A stretch of DNA of 64,000 bases from Flammulina velutipes (lineage: Eukaryota > Basidiomycota > Agaricomycetes > Agaricales > Physalacriaceae): NCBI GenBank assembly GCA_011800155.1, contig CM022369.1, positions 1,488,001 through 1,552,000 on the forward strand, read 5' to 3'. The translations under genes and the position numbers were made by a program. Positions within the stretch are counted from its first letter, which is position 1; each line of letters starts with the position of its first letter. Of this stretch, positions 36,101-47,185 are shown one piece after another. The notes below the pieces were generated by a model. It had not been told where the DNA came from. It did not search any database and saw nothing but the letters and a program-made list of their open reading frames with translations.

Positions 36101-37067
36101 TGTGACTAAAGTTGAGATCCTTTATCTCCGGAGAGATGTCCTGGACGTCGTCTAGTACTTGAGCACCCTCGTCCACTGGTTCCAGGTCAGCGCGAGATTC
36201 CTCGTCGCGAATTGCTTGCCAGGAGGGACTGCGATCAAAAAAGTATTTGTGAATACAGAAATGGCTGCCAACGCCCCCTCGGCGGACTTTTGATCTATTC
36301 CTAGTTCAATACATGGGAGAGTAGAGGGGTTTTTGATTACTTACACAAGATGAAGATCTGTCAACTGCTTCACAAGATAGAAGCAAGTCTTTTGGTCGTA
36401 TTTAGAAGTTTGGCCTAGCTCAATAACCGATATACCACTATCTCGGCCGCGGGTGATGAGCTGGAGGGCGGAATAGACCATTGGACTTAGTTTCGGAAAC
36501 TGGACGGGAATCAGGTAGTTGAACAACAAATGTATGGGACACGCACTCTGATATGTGATCCCGTTATTGAAGCATAAATCGAGTCGGTGTCAACTGCTAG
36601 ACGCAAATCATCGCCATATTCGTGAATTAAATCCTCAAGGGACCGGGACTTTGCATCCGGAATGATATCGAGTTGTGGCGGGGTTGTTGGCACGAGAACT
36701 TGTCCTTTAGCAGTAGCTTTTCGTTTCGCACTCGTCTGAGGAGCAATCCAGACTTCGGCAGTTATTCCGGGCGGTTTGGTACCAACGAGAACGTTTGGCT
36801 GTTGTACGACAAACGACCAGACGAACGCACAGAAATCATCGTCGACGTGTTGAGTGTGAGGAGCCGTTGAATGAGAGTAAAAATCAACGATAAAGTCTCT
36901 CAACCGTGAAGGATTGGAACCTAGAAAAACGTGAGTGGTGGTGGCAGGAAGGAAGACGCTAACATGTGAAGGGTTCGAACCCAGCACACTGCAAATTTCG
37001 ACATAGACGTACCGAGATCTCCATCAAAAGCAAGTTCGCGTAGACAATGGTGAAGAAGCTCATCCAT
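30172..37067 (-). CDS. TFC3: TFIIIC largest subunit, B-block-binding (Tfc3/tau138)
   Basis: Subunit of RNA polymerase III factor TFIIIC that recognises the B box of tRNA genes. Fifteen exons join in frame to 2047 aa: 37013-37067, 36547-36920, 36345-36499, 35777-36300, 35636-35724, 35584-35... i.e. 35002-35584, 34484-34956, 32401-34435, 31990-32353, 31676-31931, 31439-31623, 31148-31386, 30761-31095, 30429-30704 and 30172-30372. The N-terminus begins MDELLHHCLRELAFDGDLG. The B-block winged helix is LSPMVYSALQLITRGRDSGI...YDQKTCFYLVKQL (~145-195). Two AT-hook-like motifs (IGRPRKAKK, KKRGRPRK) sit in a basic linker (~555-620). A long charged helix (~1080-1130) and C-terminal winged helices (YDILQYLLDEGFL) follow. 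Intron 31096-31147 uses GC. Intron 34436-34483 is 48 nt and stop-free, so retention would insert 16 residues. Confidence 0.9.
36966..36982. promoter_or_regulatory. B-box-like palindrome in TFC3 intron 1
   Basis: GGGTTCGAACCC (36971-36982) is a perfect palindrome. On the gene strand, GGTTCGAACCC matches the polymerase III B-box consensus GGTTCGANTCC at all but one position. It lies in intron 1 of the gene for the B-box-binding protein. Flanks do not fold into a tRNA. A 16-bp near-copy (gtgaaggattggaacc, 36906-36921) spans the next splice acceptor. Confidence 0.45.
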
Positions 37068-37483
37068 ACCCGCCTCTGCGCCAATCGCTGGTTCTCGTGA
37101 AGGAAGATAATGTGGTAGGCAATGGGCCAAATGGTGTTAAGTTACAGAGACCACAGTGGATTTTGAAGTAGACTTCTTCAATACAACAGAATGAATGAAA
37201 AAGAGGGCCTTTCGAGTAGGACGTGGTACAGTGGACGATGGCAGAACGGTCTAACTTGTCATCGATTGTGATGGGTCACGGGCGTCACATAAGCCGGCGC
37301 ATTATTGCGCACGTCCTGGGCACCAACTGAGGACATTTCTCAACATTCAACACGACTCTGAGGGAGATGTGTACACCAATGCCTGGTGCATTTGTTCACT
37401 AAGTTTTGGGATAAAGTATTTCTAACAGTCAAATTGTCACTCCTACGTCTATAACCCGCCAATTAAAGACCACAAAAAATAGA
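37068..37483. other. TFC3 promoter and PRELI gene 3' region
   Basis: 416 bp between the PRELI gene stop and the TFC3 start. Both genes are on the minus strand, so it holds the TFC3 promoter. Nothing else was recognised. Confidence 0.45.
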
Positions 37484-38119
37484 TCATGCTGTAGCTGGCA
37501 TTTGTCGCTCCTCCCATAGCTGCCGTAGAACGTCTGTAAAGGCAAGCTTGCCAACATGCGCATTTTGTTCGAACCGCTGTACCATCCACCGCTCAAGACC
37601 ATCGGCCGCGCTTCGCCACAGCGCCATCCGTGCATTTATTTCAGCTGTTTGCGTGAAATAGGTGCGGTTCCCTGCTACTGGCGAGTATTCTATCTGTTCC
37701 ACGCACGTCGCGAACTGGGACATGGACATGTTGACAGAAGATATTGACGCGCGCTGGTTTCTGGGATCAATGAAGGATATCTCGCGCACGAATGCGTCTT
37801 CTGAACCGCCAAAGAGCTGTAAAACAGATATTAGAGAGCTTCAAAAAAGGCATACGGTCTACGCACCTTGACAATCCACCCTGGCGTTTTCTGTTTGCAG
37901 CCTAATACCCGCTCTGTCCGTATGACTCCAGTCTCTGGGTCTATTGTACGATCTAGCACATCCACGCTGATTACATGGGAGCATTTTGGGTTGGGATATT
38001 TTCGCCACATGCTAATCACGACGTGGGACCATGGGTGGCTACGAAGGCTGTGAGTAAAGAGACGGTTCTCGCTGGTCAAAAACGTACTCGTAGTTGAAAG
38101 CCTGGCTGAAGAAATGCAT
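37484..38119 (-). CDS. PRELI/MSF1-domain mitochondrial phospholipid transfer protein (Ups/Slmo family)
   Basis: Intermembrane-space lipid carrier that works with Mdm35/TRIAP1 to move phosphatidic acid or phosphatidylserine between mitochondrial membranes. Three exons (38088-38119, 37867-38038, 37484-37816) give 178 aa, the usual size. The PRELI domain fills nearly the whole protein: MHFFSQAFNYDHPWSHV, WRKYPNPKCSHVISVDVL, TGVIRTERVLGCKQKTPGWI, FGGSEDAFVREISFIDP and VEQIEYSP, ending in a helix DGLERWMVQRFEQNA. The form of the motif and the length fit Ups2/Ups3 or Slmo as well as Ups1, so I do not assign a specific symbol. Confidence 0.93.
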
Positions 38120-38377
38120 TTCGTGATACAAATTAAGAGAGAGTGATACAAATAAAGAGGAAACGGTCTATGTTGACGACTTGTTCGTCGTGTGAGCAGT
38201 AGATGAAGAAAGCGGAGTTGTGACAAATATCTCTTCCGGGTGGCGCCGATCTCGGAGTAGGAGGAGCATGTGATTTTTCACTGCTTCAATCTCAGTGACG
38301 AATCCAGCAGGCTCCATTGCCGAAACGCATAACGGGAACGATTGCGAGGCCAGTATACATAACTCTAATAGTAACAA

Positions 38378-41273
38378 TTATACATCATCTCCCCGTAGCT
38401 CCGCAAGACGCAACTTCATCTTGGGTCTAGAACGCCGATTAGAGTGGAAACACTGGAGCAAGTACGAACTCACACTTCTAAGAGCTTCGACTCCAGCGCC
38501 TGCTTCTCCTGTTGCAATGACAGACGGCGCTCGGCATCAAGCTTGGTGCTAGAAATCCTATGAGCACAACTCCATAGTCAAATGACGCGTTTGCTCACAA
38601 GACGTATCCCCCTTGCCCGTCATACTGCAGAATTGTAGCATGATATTTCCACAGTGAGGGACGATGGGACACCGTTAGAACGGTGATCCCTAGCTTGGAG
38701 GCGTGCTCCATCATCATCCCCTCCATGTCTGGAGGAACCAGCGAGGTCGCCTCGTCCAAGATCGCGTACTGAATGACCTGGTTAGCCTGCGATTACCGAC
38801 TCGTGAATGGATATACCTTGGGATTGTGATAGAACAACCGCGCCCATGCAATCTTTTGCTGATCTCCACCGCTCAGAGCGTCGCGCCATTCTCTAGCGAT
38901 GTCCCAGCCTCCCTCTCGCTCGACGACTTTTTCCATGTTCACAACCGCGAGTATCTTTAGCAAGTCATCGTCCGTAATCCCCCCTGTAGACAATTAAGTA
39001 TCAGGACGAACCAAATCAGATCACACAGGCTTACTTGTCTCCATATTCTCCTTGGAGTGAGGGTATATGACCTGATCCCGGAGAGTTCCAAGTGAGAGGT
39101 ACGGCCGCTGAGGAATAAGGATAAATTCGGACGCCACGGGCTTGCGAACAACGCCTCCATAAACAGGCCAAAGACCACCGAGAATTCGGAAAAGCGAAGA
39201 CTTTCCGCAACCTAGAAGGGGGTAAGGAAAGATCCAGCCTCTAAAGAAAACACGTTACTTACCGTTGGGACCCACTATGAGAAGGTTTTGCTTGACGAAG
39301 TGTAAATCACGGAGCGGATGACGAAACAAAATATGCGTACTCCTTGTTTGATGTGGAAGCTAAGGCTCTTGACAAGAACGTCTCCGTTTGGAGTCACAAT
39401 GGGGACATTTTCGAACTGAATGTCTTCGGACATGACAACTTGACCTCGTCCTCGGAGGACTGTTAATTTTTTTTTCAGAAAAGCCGTCAAAGGTAGACAG
39501 AAAAGAAAATCATCACTGTGAGCATTTTCCCCTGTGGCGGCGCTGCTGATCAGGGCCTTCTCGAATTTCCCCTTCTTCACGTCCTTCATAGTGTCCAATA
39601 GAAGGGATACGCGCGCGGTGTAGCCTGCAAGTTCGGAGAGATCCTTGTAAGAATACATTACACGACCAATTGCATCTAACAATAGGTAAGTAATACAGCC
39701 TATCTCACTCGAATGCCACTTACCGGACGAAGACAGCAAAAGTCTCCTGTTGGTAACAAATCCTATATACATTCAATAGAGGATCATGTACGATCGATCA
39801 AGACATACCTTCTGTACGCTTTCCCATATCGAGGCCGGCAACACCAGGAATTTTCACGAAGACGGGTATTCCACAGATCAAAAGCTAAAAGGGAGAGAGA
39901 ATTTAGAATAGACGCCAGCTTTCGAACGAATGCACGTACACCAAAACTTCCCCACAGCCATTTGATTATACCTTCCTCGATACAGCCAAACCACCACCGT
40001 TTGTCAAGGACCTTGCTCTCGTGGCGCATGACCGTTGCGTATTCTCGCTCAACTAACATCTTTTCTGTCTCTTCACCACCGAGGAATGCAATCTCTTCAG
40101 AAAATTCGGCTAATCTAGAATGGGTATGTCGAAGTTCGCCTGCAAACTGAGCCGAGAGGGCAGTGTACATTCCAAGTGGAGGTGTCAAATAACGCACTGT
40201 CAAGAGTTCAGAGTAATGTAGCGTAAAGAATGATGCAACTGACAGAGGGCGGCAGACGATTGAACCAAAATCGTAAGAAGCAACAGGCCCTCAGCACCCA
40301 CATTCTGCGACAGCTGATAATTGTACAGTATCACGTCAAGTACTGGTTTGGCGAGGTTGGAGTATATTGCGGCGAGATGGACGGAGAATTTCTGAATGTC
40401 GTGTGTGATCATTCTCCAATGTGCTGTTAGTTCTAGACATATATCTAGGTAAAACTCGTGTCACTCACTGGTCTGGATTTTTTATCCTGTCGTCTAGGTT
40501 TGCTGTGTACAATTTTTAGTCCTCGCGATGGCCCGTCCCTTGGAGATACAGTTGCTCTTACATATCTTATAATAGACTTTCCCCTCTGCTCCTTCATCTT
40601 CGTCACCGAGATATTGTTGCATTACAACATTTGTTAGCCGAGTTCGGTAGGCGATGCTGAGTTTGTTTTGGACATAACTGAGCCAGCTGTTTGTCCAAGT
40701 GGCCGGTATCGCCACGAGAAGCCAGCGTACAATGTTGAGAAAGAAGGCAAGCGGTTTCGCTCGGACCAAGCTAGCGACAATCCTACGGCATAACGTTAGA
40801 TGGAGCGGAGGCCGTTAATTTGGTACTTACCGACCGTCTAGCGCCGCTACATAGAGAGAGATAGCCGTTCTGAGAACGAGAAGGCTTGAGTGCATAACCA
40901 GGAGCATTGCCTCTTTCGATCGAATGCCAGGGATAACAATTCTGAGAATGACAGCAAGCCGTTGGTAGAAAACCGCGTCCACCTATCAAAGGATTTAATA
41001 ATGCTATAGAGGAAATGGCTTACAACGTACCGCGACTCTGGTAGATTTCTTGTCATCCTTGCCTCCCTTGCCTTTTCCCCTCTTCGATTTGGATGATCTT
41101 GATGAACCTCCACCTCCAGACAAACCGCGATACGTGGAGCCCAGAACGTAGAGAATAAAAACCAGGTTGATGAGACGTTGTATGAGAGGCCTGTGTATGG
41201 AATATGTGCGCGCGAGTTGTAGATAGTGTTTGCTCCAATTCTGAGCACGTAGCGCGGCGAGATGGGTCGACAT
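38378..41273 (-). CDS. Peroxisomal ABC half-transporter, ABCD family (PXA-like)
   Basis: Half-size ABC transporter that imports long-chain acyl-CoA into peroxisomes for beta-oxidation. I read about 14 exons and a protein of ~700 aa. Order: a short basic N-terminus ([14 protein letters not shown], ~60-75), a transmembrane domain with [23 protein letters not shown] and the ABCD-specific [20 protein letters not shown], then [20 protein letters not shown]. The nucleotide-binding domain has Walker A GPNGCGKSS, Q-loop region ILIPQRPYL, signature [14 protein letters not shown], Walker [10 protein letters not shown] and the switch His in TVSHRPS. The signature carries DQQK in place of the more usual EKQR. 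The C-terminus is a short coiled coil ([23 protein letters not shown]). PXA1 versus PXA2 was not decided. Confidence 0.9.
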
Positions 41274-41502
41274 GGCGTTCAGAAGAGATATGGTACGACA
41301 CCGAGCTACGACGACCCTTTGGATGTCGTTAACAGAGTTTCCGAGGGTAAAGCACGGTAACGTAGCGACTCTGAAGCGATGGAATGATAGAGGAGAAAGG
41401 CAGAGTGCACTCTGTGCATCGTTTGCATCAAGTGACAAGTGTCCATACAGTTACGACAGCCAACTTGAACATGTGAATTTCGGTCCGTTATCCGGCCCTA
41501 CT

Positions 41503-42659
41503 CTAATTCTTCTTTATCCATCTAATTACTTCAGACCAGTCCTTCACCCGTTCAAGCAGCGCGCCTTCGGGTATTTCCAAGATTTCCTGAAAACATCGAT
41601 TAGCATTCATGTATCGGTAAAGTCTAGTCGCGCACATCTTCCCAGAACTTTCTCCCACCCTCTGCCTCAAGGCGCAAGTCGTAGCTCATAAAATCAGCGG
41701 CATCCCCTACTCCTGATATCCTTTTGTTCCACTGATAATCACCGAACAAAAGTACCTGCGTGGCCCTTGGAAATGCAGTGGCGCATTGCATCGCATTCTC
41801 AGCCGAGTCGTCGATTAATAGACGTGCCCCAAGGTCAGCGCATACCTAATGTCGGGCATATAAGCTAATCGTTATGTACAGAAACAGAAAATGACAGGCT
41901 AACCTCTGCTTTGCTGAGCTTTGTCACCACTTCATGTGCCTTCTTGTGTGCATCCTTAAATTGCCCGGTACATATAATGCTCTCAAAGCAGTCTACGGGT
42001 GTCTTTAGATGCACTGTGTGCAGCTTCAAGATTACAACAGACCTGGGAAATGCTTGTTCACCCATTCCCAGCTCTCGTCCTGGGTATCAAGACCGCGCGC
42101 TGTGACGACGATCAATCGGTACCCAAGATCCTTGAGTGATTGAACACCCTCTCTAGCACCAGGTATAGGTTTCGCTTGGTATATCCGCGGCGTATCATAG
42201 AAGGCTCTGACTTTGTCGAATGTTTCTTTTGCAGTTCCCCAGTAGGGATTCTGCGTTACACTGAGTTCATCTGTGCCACACATATCGAGACTCACAAACC
42301 TTCCAATAATAGTAATCTTCAATACCAGTCAGCTTTTGCATGTCGAGAGGATACAGTTGGAAAAATACAATAGAAGTGATCCACAGTCATATTGGTGCCA
42401 AATTGTTCATTGTGCCCTGTCTTTGTGATGAGGGTTTTGTTCGACAAACTTGGATAGCGGATATACACTCGGCCACCTCTTGATTAGTCCGACTCAGCAC
42501 ATCGTCTAGATCTACTGCGATGATGGGGCCAGAACCAGGAGGAGAGCTTTGCGCCAGTCTTTCCAAAGACTTTTCTTCTTCTAGGTCGATGTTGTTTCCC
42601 GTAGGCGTAGACGTGCTGTCGGGAATCTCAAGGGAATGTCTAGTAGCAGCCGCTGACAT
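41503..42659 (-). CDS. HAD-superfamily phosphatase, 5'-nucleotidase-like
   Basis: Seven or so exons yield a protein of about 282 aa. First exon 42467-42659; last coding segment ends at 41503. The Ser/Glu-rich N-terminus (~45 aa) is followed by HAD motif I AVDLDDVLS (nucleophile DxD), a helical cap with WHNEQFGTNMTVDHFYYYYWK, motif II RLIVVTARG, a Lys-containing region (KKAHEVVTKLSKAEV), motif III/IV LLIDDSAENAM, and the end LERVKDWSEVIRWIKKN. The arrangement resembles cytosolic/mitochondrial 5'(3')-deoxyribonucleotidases and related fungal proteins. The substrate is not known. No targeting signal is evident. It precedes the ABCD gene by 229 bp on the same strand. Confidence 0.85.
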
Positions 42660-42892
42660 GGTGGCGAAAGGACGAGGTGATGATTGATGACCTCATCGAT
42701 TGTGTTCGAATTTGGACAAGCACACAATTCATGCATGGAGACGTGGTGTTAGATATTAGGGAACTACAATACACATACCAATTCAAAGACAACAGCGATT
42801 AATAAGACAACATGAAAGAACAGAAAGAAATGTAAAGCTACAATGATGATGATGCCCGTATATACGCAAAACTGGTGGTAGGGAAAGCCTAG

Positions 42893-45800
42893 TTATGTCT
42901 CCGTTGGCGTCAAGAGCGGAGTGCCTTCTATGCCTGGTGTAATATCTGGTGAAGGTGCAATCGACGCTTCCTCTTTCGCCTCCAGCATATGAGCCTTGAG
43001 GGCAATGGCGCCCTCGCCGTAGGTTGGTTCCTCTTCATCTAGTTGCCGTTGTTCCTCCTCCTCGTACTGCTTCAACTGCTCACGAAGATCAAGCATCCAT
43101 GGATGCACCATTAGCTCTGTGGCAGTGGGTCGTTGCATGGCATCAATGGTCAGACACTGCTTGATGAAGTCGATTCCCAAAGCACTGAGATGGTCGGGAT
43201 CTGGAAGTGGAGGATGCTGCGTAGCGACACCGATGTGATACATGATGGCCCTATAAATGGTCAGAGAATGAAGTGACTGAGACTTCCAGACCTACCACTC
43301 ATTATCGAGGTTACTCCAAGGCTTTTTGCCCGTCGCGAACTCAAGGACAACACATCCAAGAGACCAAACATCCATCGCTCCATGACGGCCTCTCTTGTCG
43401 TTCTTGATAATTTCAGGTGACATGTAGGATGGGGTACCGGTGAGATTGTTGTTAACGCCTCCTAATGTGGGCTCAGCTCTCCGTGTTGTGCGCTGCTGAT
43501 TCTTTGCGATGATCTTTGCGGCACCAAAGTCAACGAATTTGATAACACCCATATGATCCAGTAGGATGTCTAGAAGACCATTATCAGTATAGTGGGACAC
43601 ACAGGAGGGACAACGTACTGTCTGGCTTGATGTCTCGATGTACGACATTTTGTGAATGAAGGTAGACCAGGCCCTCCAACATCTGCATCGTGTAGACTTG
43701 AATTATGCCCTCGTCTTCGATTCTGCCATGTTCAAGAAGCGACGCCAGACTACCTCCTTCACAATACTCTTCGAAAATATACACCTTGTCGCGATGAACC
43801 TCGATTCCGTAGTACTCTACGACGTTTGGGTGTCGAAGCATCTCCATAACGCTGAGTTCGTCTTTGATTTGCTGGTAGAGATTATGCATCCCGGACACCT
43901 CCTGGCACTTGATTTCCTTGACAGCCATAACGGATCCCGAATCCATATTTAACGCCAGGAAGACCGAACCAAACGCCCCTGCTCCAATGAACTTGCCCTG
44001 CTGCCACTTGATTGCGATGTTAGAGCTTGAATTAGCTAAGTGAACGAGCGAACGATCTTCTGGTTTCTCGTCGTCGAGGACGCGACCAACGATTCGGAAA
44101 CGAGATCCAACCGTCTGCCGGTATTCATCAACCTCCTGCAAAGAATGCAATGCATGCTCCCAGAATTTTCGAGTGCCATCGTCGACAATCCCAAGGTTGC
44201 TGTCCTGTGAATACGTCTCGAGGAACCGATCGTTGAACGCCACGGGGACCTTTTGTTTAGCGAGCAACTCCTGTCGTTCCTTCTCCAGGATATTTGACCT
44301 TGCGCCCAAGATGTCGAAATGACCGGTGAGCAAGGTCATGCATTGCGCGACCCCTTGGCGCAAGATTACGAATTGTTCTTCGGGAAGGTTTAGTATGCTC
44401 CGCGCTGTGCATTGAAAGGTGAACTCTAAGGCGCCGACGGCCCACTTGAACGTCTTCTGGTCGTTGGGGTTGCAGTCCTCGCAGATGAATGTAAGCCACG
44501 CGATTGCAAGTTGGATGAGCAGACGATTGAAGCCAGTTGGAACGGATTTCTCCATTGTCCTCTGAGCGTACTGGCCGTGTTCCGCACCGAACGAATACCA
44601 ATTCTGCATGAGCTCCATCCTCCCTTCGGTCAACATAGCGGACTTTTGTACTTGATGTACAGACGACACGATGGATTCCGCAAGCCGTTGTAAGACGCTA
44701 TTCATCTTCGTGAGATGTGAGTCGACTCGGGGATAATGCGCTCTGGCATCGACGAGACAATCCATGGGAATGCTGGGTTTCTCGATCTCTTGACCAGCGT
44801 CATTCCTACGAGCGAAGTACTGCGCAAAGGCTTCTTTCGCTACCGCAACCCTGCGTACGCCTCCGTCTGCCACCAGTCTGATGCGATTGTCGAGAAGGCC
44901 AATCTTCATAGGAGGGATGTAGACGTTGCAGATAGGACCAGTCCAGTGAAAGGACTCCTGAGGGGAAAGGAAAAGTACGAACTGAGGAGGTAGTTCGTTT
45001 TCGCCCCTCTTCTTCTCCTTCCCATCCTCGTCCAAGTCTCCCTGCTGTTTCTCTTCGTTAAGGATCTCCGATGGGTTGTAGGCGTCCTGTATGATGCGTG
45101 AAATCATCCCTTCGTTGTCGTAGAGGTTTGGGGATGCCAGGACATAGATTCCATCGGCTTCAAACTGGTCCGTATAGACGAGAATAAATCCACAGTCTGC
45201 GAGATGCTGAAAGAGAGGTTTGACGACGTGTGTATCTAGGGCGTATTCCACAGAGTTCGAGAATCGCTGGGAAAGCATACTATGTAGGTTCGATAAGAGT
45301 GCTAAATGAAATGAGGTGTAAACGACTCACCGAGCATAGCGTTGTATCTTTCGATATCGTAAACGAGCATGCTCAAGAATCTTGCCGTACCACTCTGCAT
45401 TCTTCTGCTCGGTGACGGCCTTTCCATCCTCTGGGTGATCTGAAGACTGCTCTGTGCCATGGGGCTTCCCGTTGGGTTCTCCTCCGTATGAGGCCTCAGA
45501 GGTAGTTTTTGGGTGATGGCCACCCTTGTCACCGTACGGAACACGGACTTGCGTGTCAAAGTGATTGATTATACGAATGATTAGACGCTGCATGAGTGAA
45601 CTACTCGAGGTGAGCAAAAAATTGAGGGGATGGAAGAAGAAGCTCACCATAACTGCTCAGCGACCTTGGCCGAACCTCCAGTGACAGTCATACTAACGTC
45701 GATCAGAGTTGGCCATTGCGCCTCAAGAATATCTGTCTCCTTGAAGTGAACATGCTTGGCACCCATCTTCAGCTTCCAGTGGATGAGGCGGAAGAACATG

Positions 45801-47104
45801 GTCAATGCGTCGAGGATGGAACGTTCGTAATCTGGACTTATACACTGGGGGAGACTCCATCGACCACTGGGATCCGGAGACAAAAATGTCTCGTATTGGC
45901 GCTTTAGTGTGCAGGCAAGGCCTAGCGTCACCCTCAGGTCCTCTGTCATTTGGTCGACGATCATAGTGGAAGGGTTTTTGAGGCCTTTGATATTGCTCAT
46001 ACGAAGCTGTAAGCATGCCTGCGCAAGTTTCGTTGGGAAGGCAATCAACGGTGTGACCTCTTTCTCGAAAGTCGGAAGGCCCATGGACTCGAAGTATGGC
46101 GCGAAGCTGACCTGTGCAACTCGAACATCCCCAATGAAGTCATGGACAGCGCCGAGAAAGCCCTTTTCAAATGTGCGCTGCATAGATTCTTCCTTCAAGA
46201 CCCGCTCGACGAAGGTAGATCCATCGACCTTCTCCGGAGCGGCGCCATTGGCGCCTATGGGTTGCTCTGCCGAGGTGTTGGGTTGATTGACGTCTAGTGT
46301 TGGGCTCCCTGTCCACCTCTGGAGCAGAGCCATCTGGTCCTGTAGTCGCGTTACGACCGTGGAGTACGTGTTTAGGGCATCCCATCGGACCTGGAATTGC
46401 GACTCTAGGGCGGAGGGTTTGTCATTGTAGAAATGTTTAAGGTTGGGGTATAGGGATTGCGCGATGCCAAGTCTAGCAAGGACGTCGTTAACTTGGACAA
46501 GGGGAGTAATAGTGGTGGATTTGTCGACTTGGAAAGTGAGGACCTCCTTGATAATATCGTCGATGAATCGCATCCTACTGTCGTGAACGGACTTGCGTTC
46601 GTCCTCTAACGTCTTTCCGTGGAATTTCGCGCGCAAGCCCAGCCAGATATTGAGCTTGATATCGTTTTCCCTATTTCCCGAACTTTCCAAGACACGTTGT
46701 ATTCGAGTCTTTTCCGACTTGAGGACATCGCCAGAGAGAACAGAGGCAAACAAGAGCTGCCACTCGAGCCTGGCCTTGGACTCGGCGTCTGTGGGCTGTG
46801 GGATGTCGCTGTCGCCCAAAAGTGCTGTAGGCTTTATTTCTTCGTCGTCCTCGTTCTCCGCGGTATCATGCATATCTCCAACGTCTGTGTTTGATTCGAC
46901 CTTTTGCAGATAAAGCTGCTGGAATTTCGAGTAGGATGATTCGGGAGAGTATGTCCATGACGAGGAGCGCCGTGATGGATTAGGTCGTACACGATGAGGA
47001 GAGGTAATTTGGGTAGCATACGTATAGGGATCGTAGTTGTCCTGGTTGTATGCATGCTCCTCGTTGTCCTCTGGCACCTCGCGAAGAGGGTAGAGCCTGC
47101 TCAT
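42893..47104 (-). CDS. SSK2: SSK2/SSK22-type MAP kinase kinase kinase (HOG pathway)
   Basis: MAPKKK that links the Ssk1 response regulator to the osmostress Hog1 cascade. Five exons (45648-47104, 45331-45600, 43619-45279, 43296-43569, 42893-43250) join to 1339 aa. The long N-terminal regulatory half matches fungal Ssk2 (LEWQLLFASVLSGDVLKSEKTRIQ, LNIWLGLRAKFHGKTLEDER). The kinase domain (~1000-1275) has the glycine loop FIGAGAFGSVF, lysine MAVKEIK, HRDIKPDNILLD, DFGAAKI, GTPSYMSPEII and HPWMLDLREQL. All catalytic residues are present. The C-terminal tail is acidic. I start at 47104 (MSRLYPLREV). An upstream in-frame ATG at 47170 would leave only 15 bp to the DRG2 start. Confidence 0.95.
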
Positions 47105-47130
47105 GGTGAGCGGGAGAGAGTGAGTGCAGC

Positions 47131-47136
47131 CACGTG
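47131..47136. promoter_or_regulatory. CACGTG E-box in the 81-bp SSK2/DRG2 divergent promoter
   Basis: The two start codons (47104 minus, 47186 plus) are separated by only 81 bp, with this CACGTG roughly central. Whatever controls either gene must lie here or within the genes. Confidence 0.4.
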
Positions 47137-47185
47137 CCGTACCAGACCTATCTTGATCAATTACCATCATTTGCAGCAGTCAACC

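Noticed and set aside
36961..37010. Possible tRNA gene at GGGTTCGAACCC
   Set aside because: Flanking bases do not form a T stem, anticodon arm or acceptor stem; only the B-box-like core is present.
37241..37330. Regulatory or RNA element in the TFC3 upstream region
   Set aside because: No consensus or fold could be supported by eye.
47105..47170. Upstream SSK2 start at 47170
   Set aside because: It would leave 15 bp between divergent start codons, and the extra residues are not like Ssk2; 47104 is preferred.
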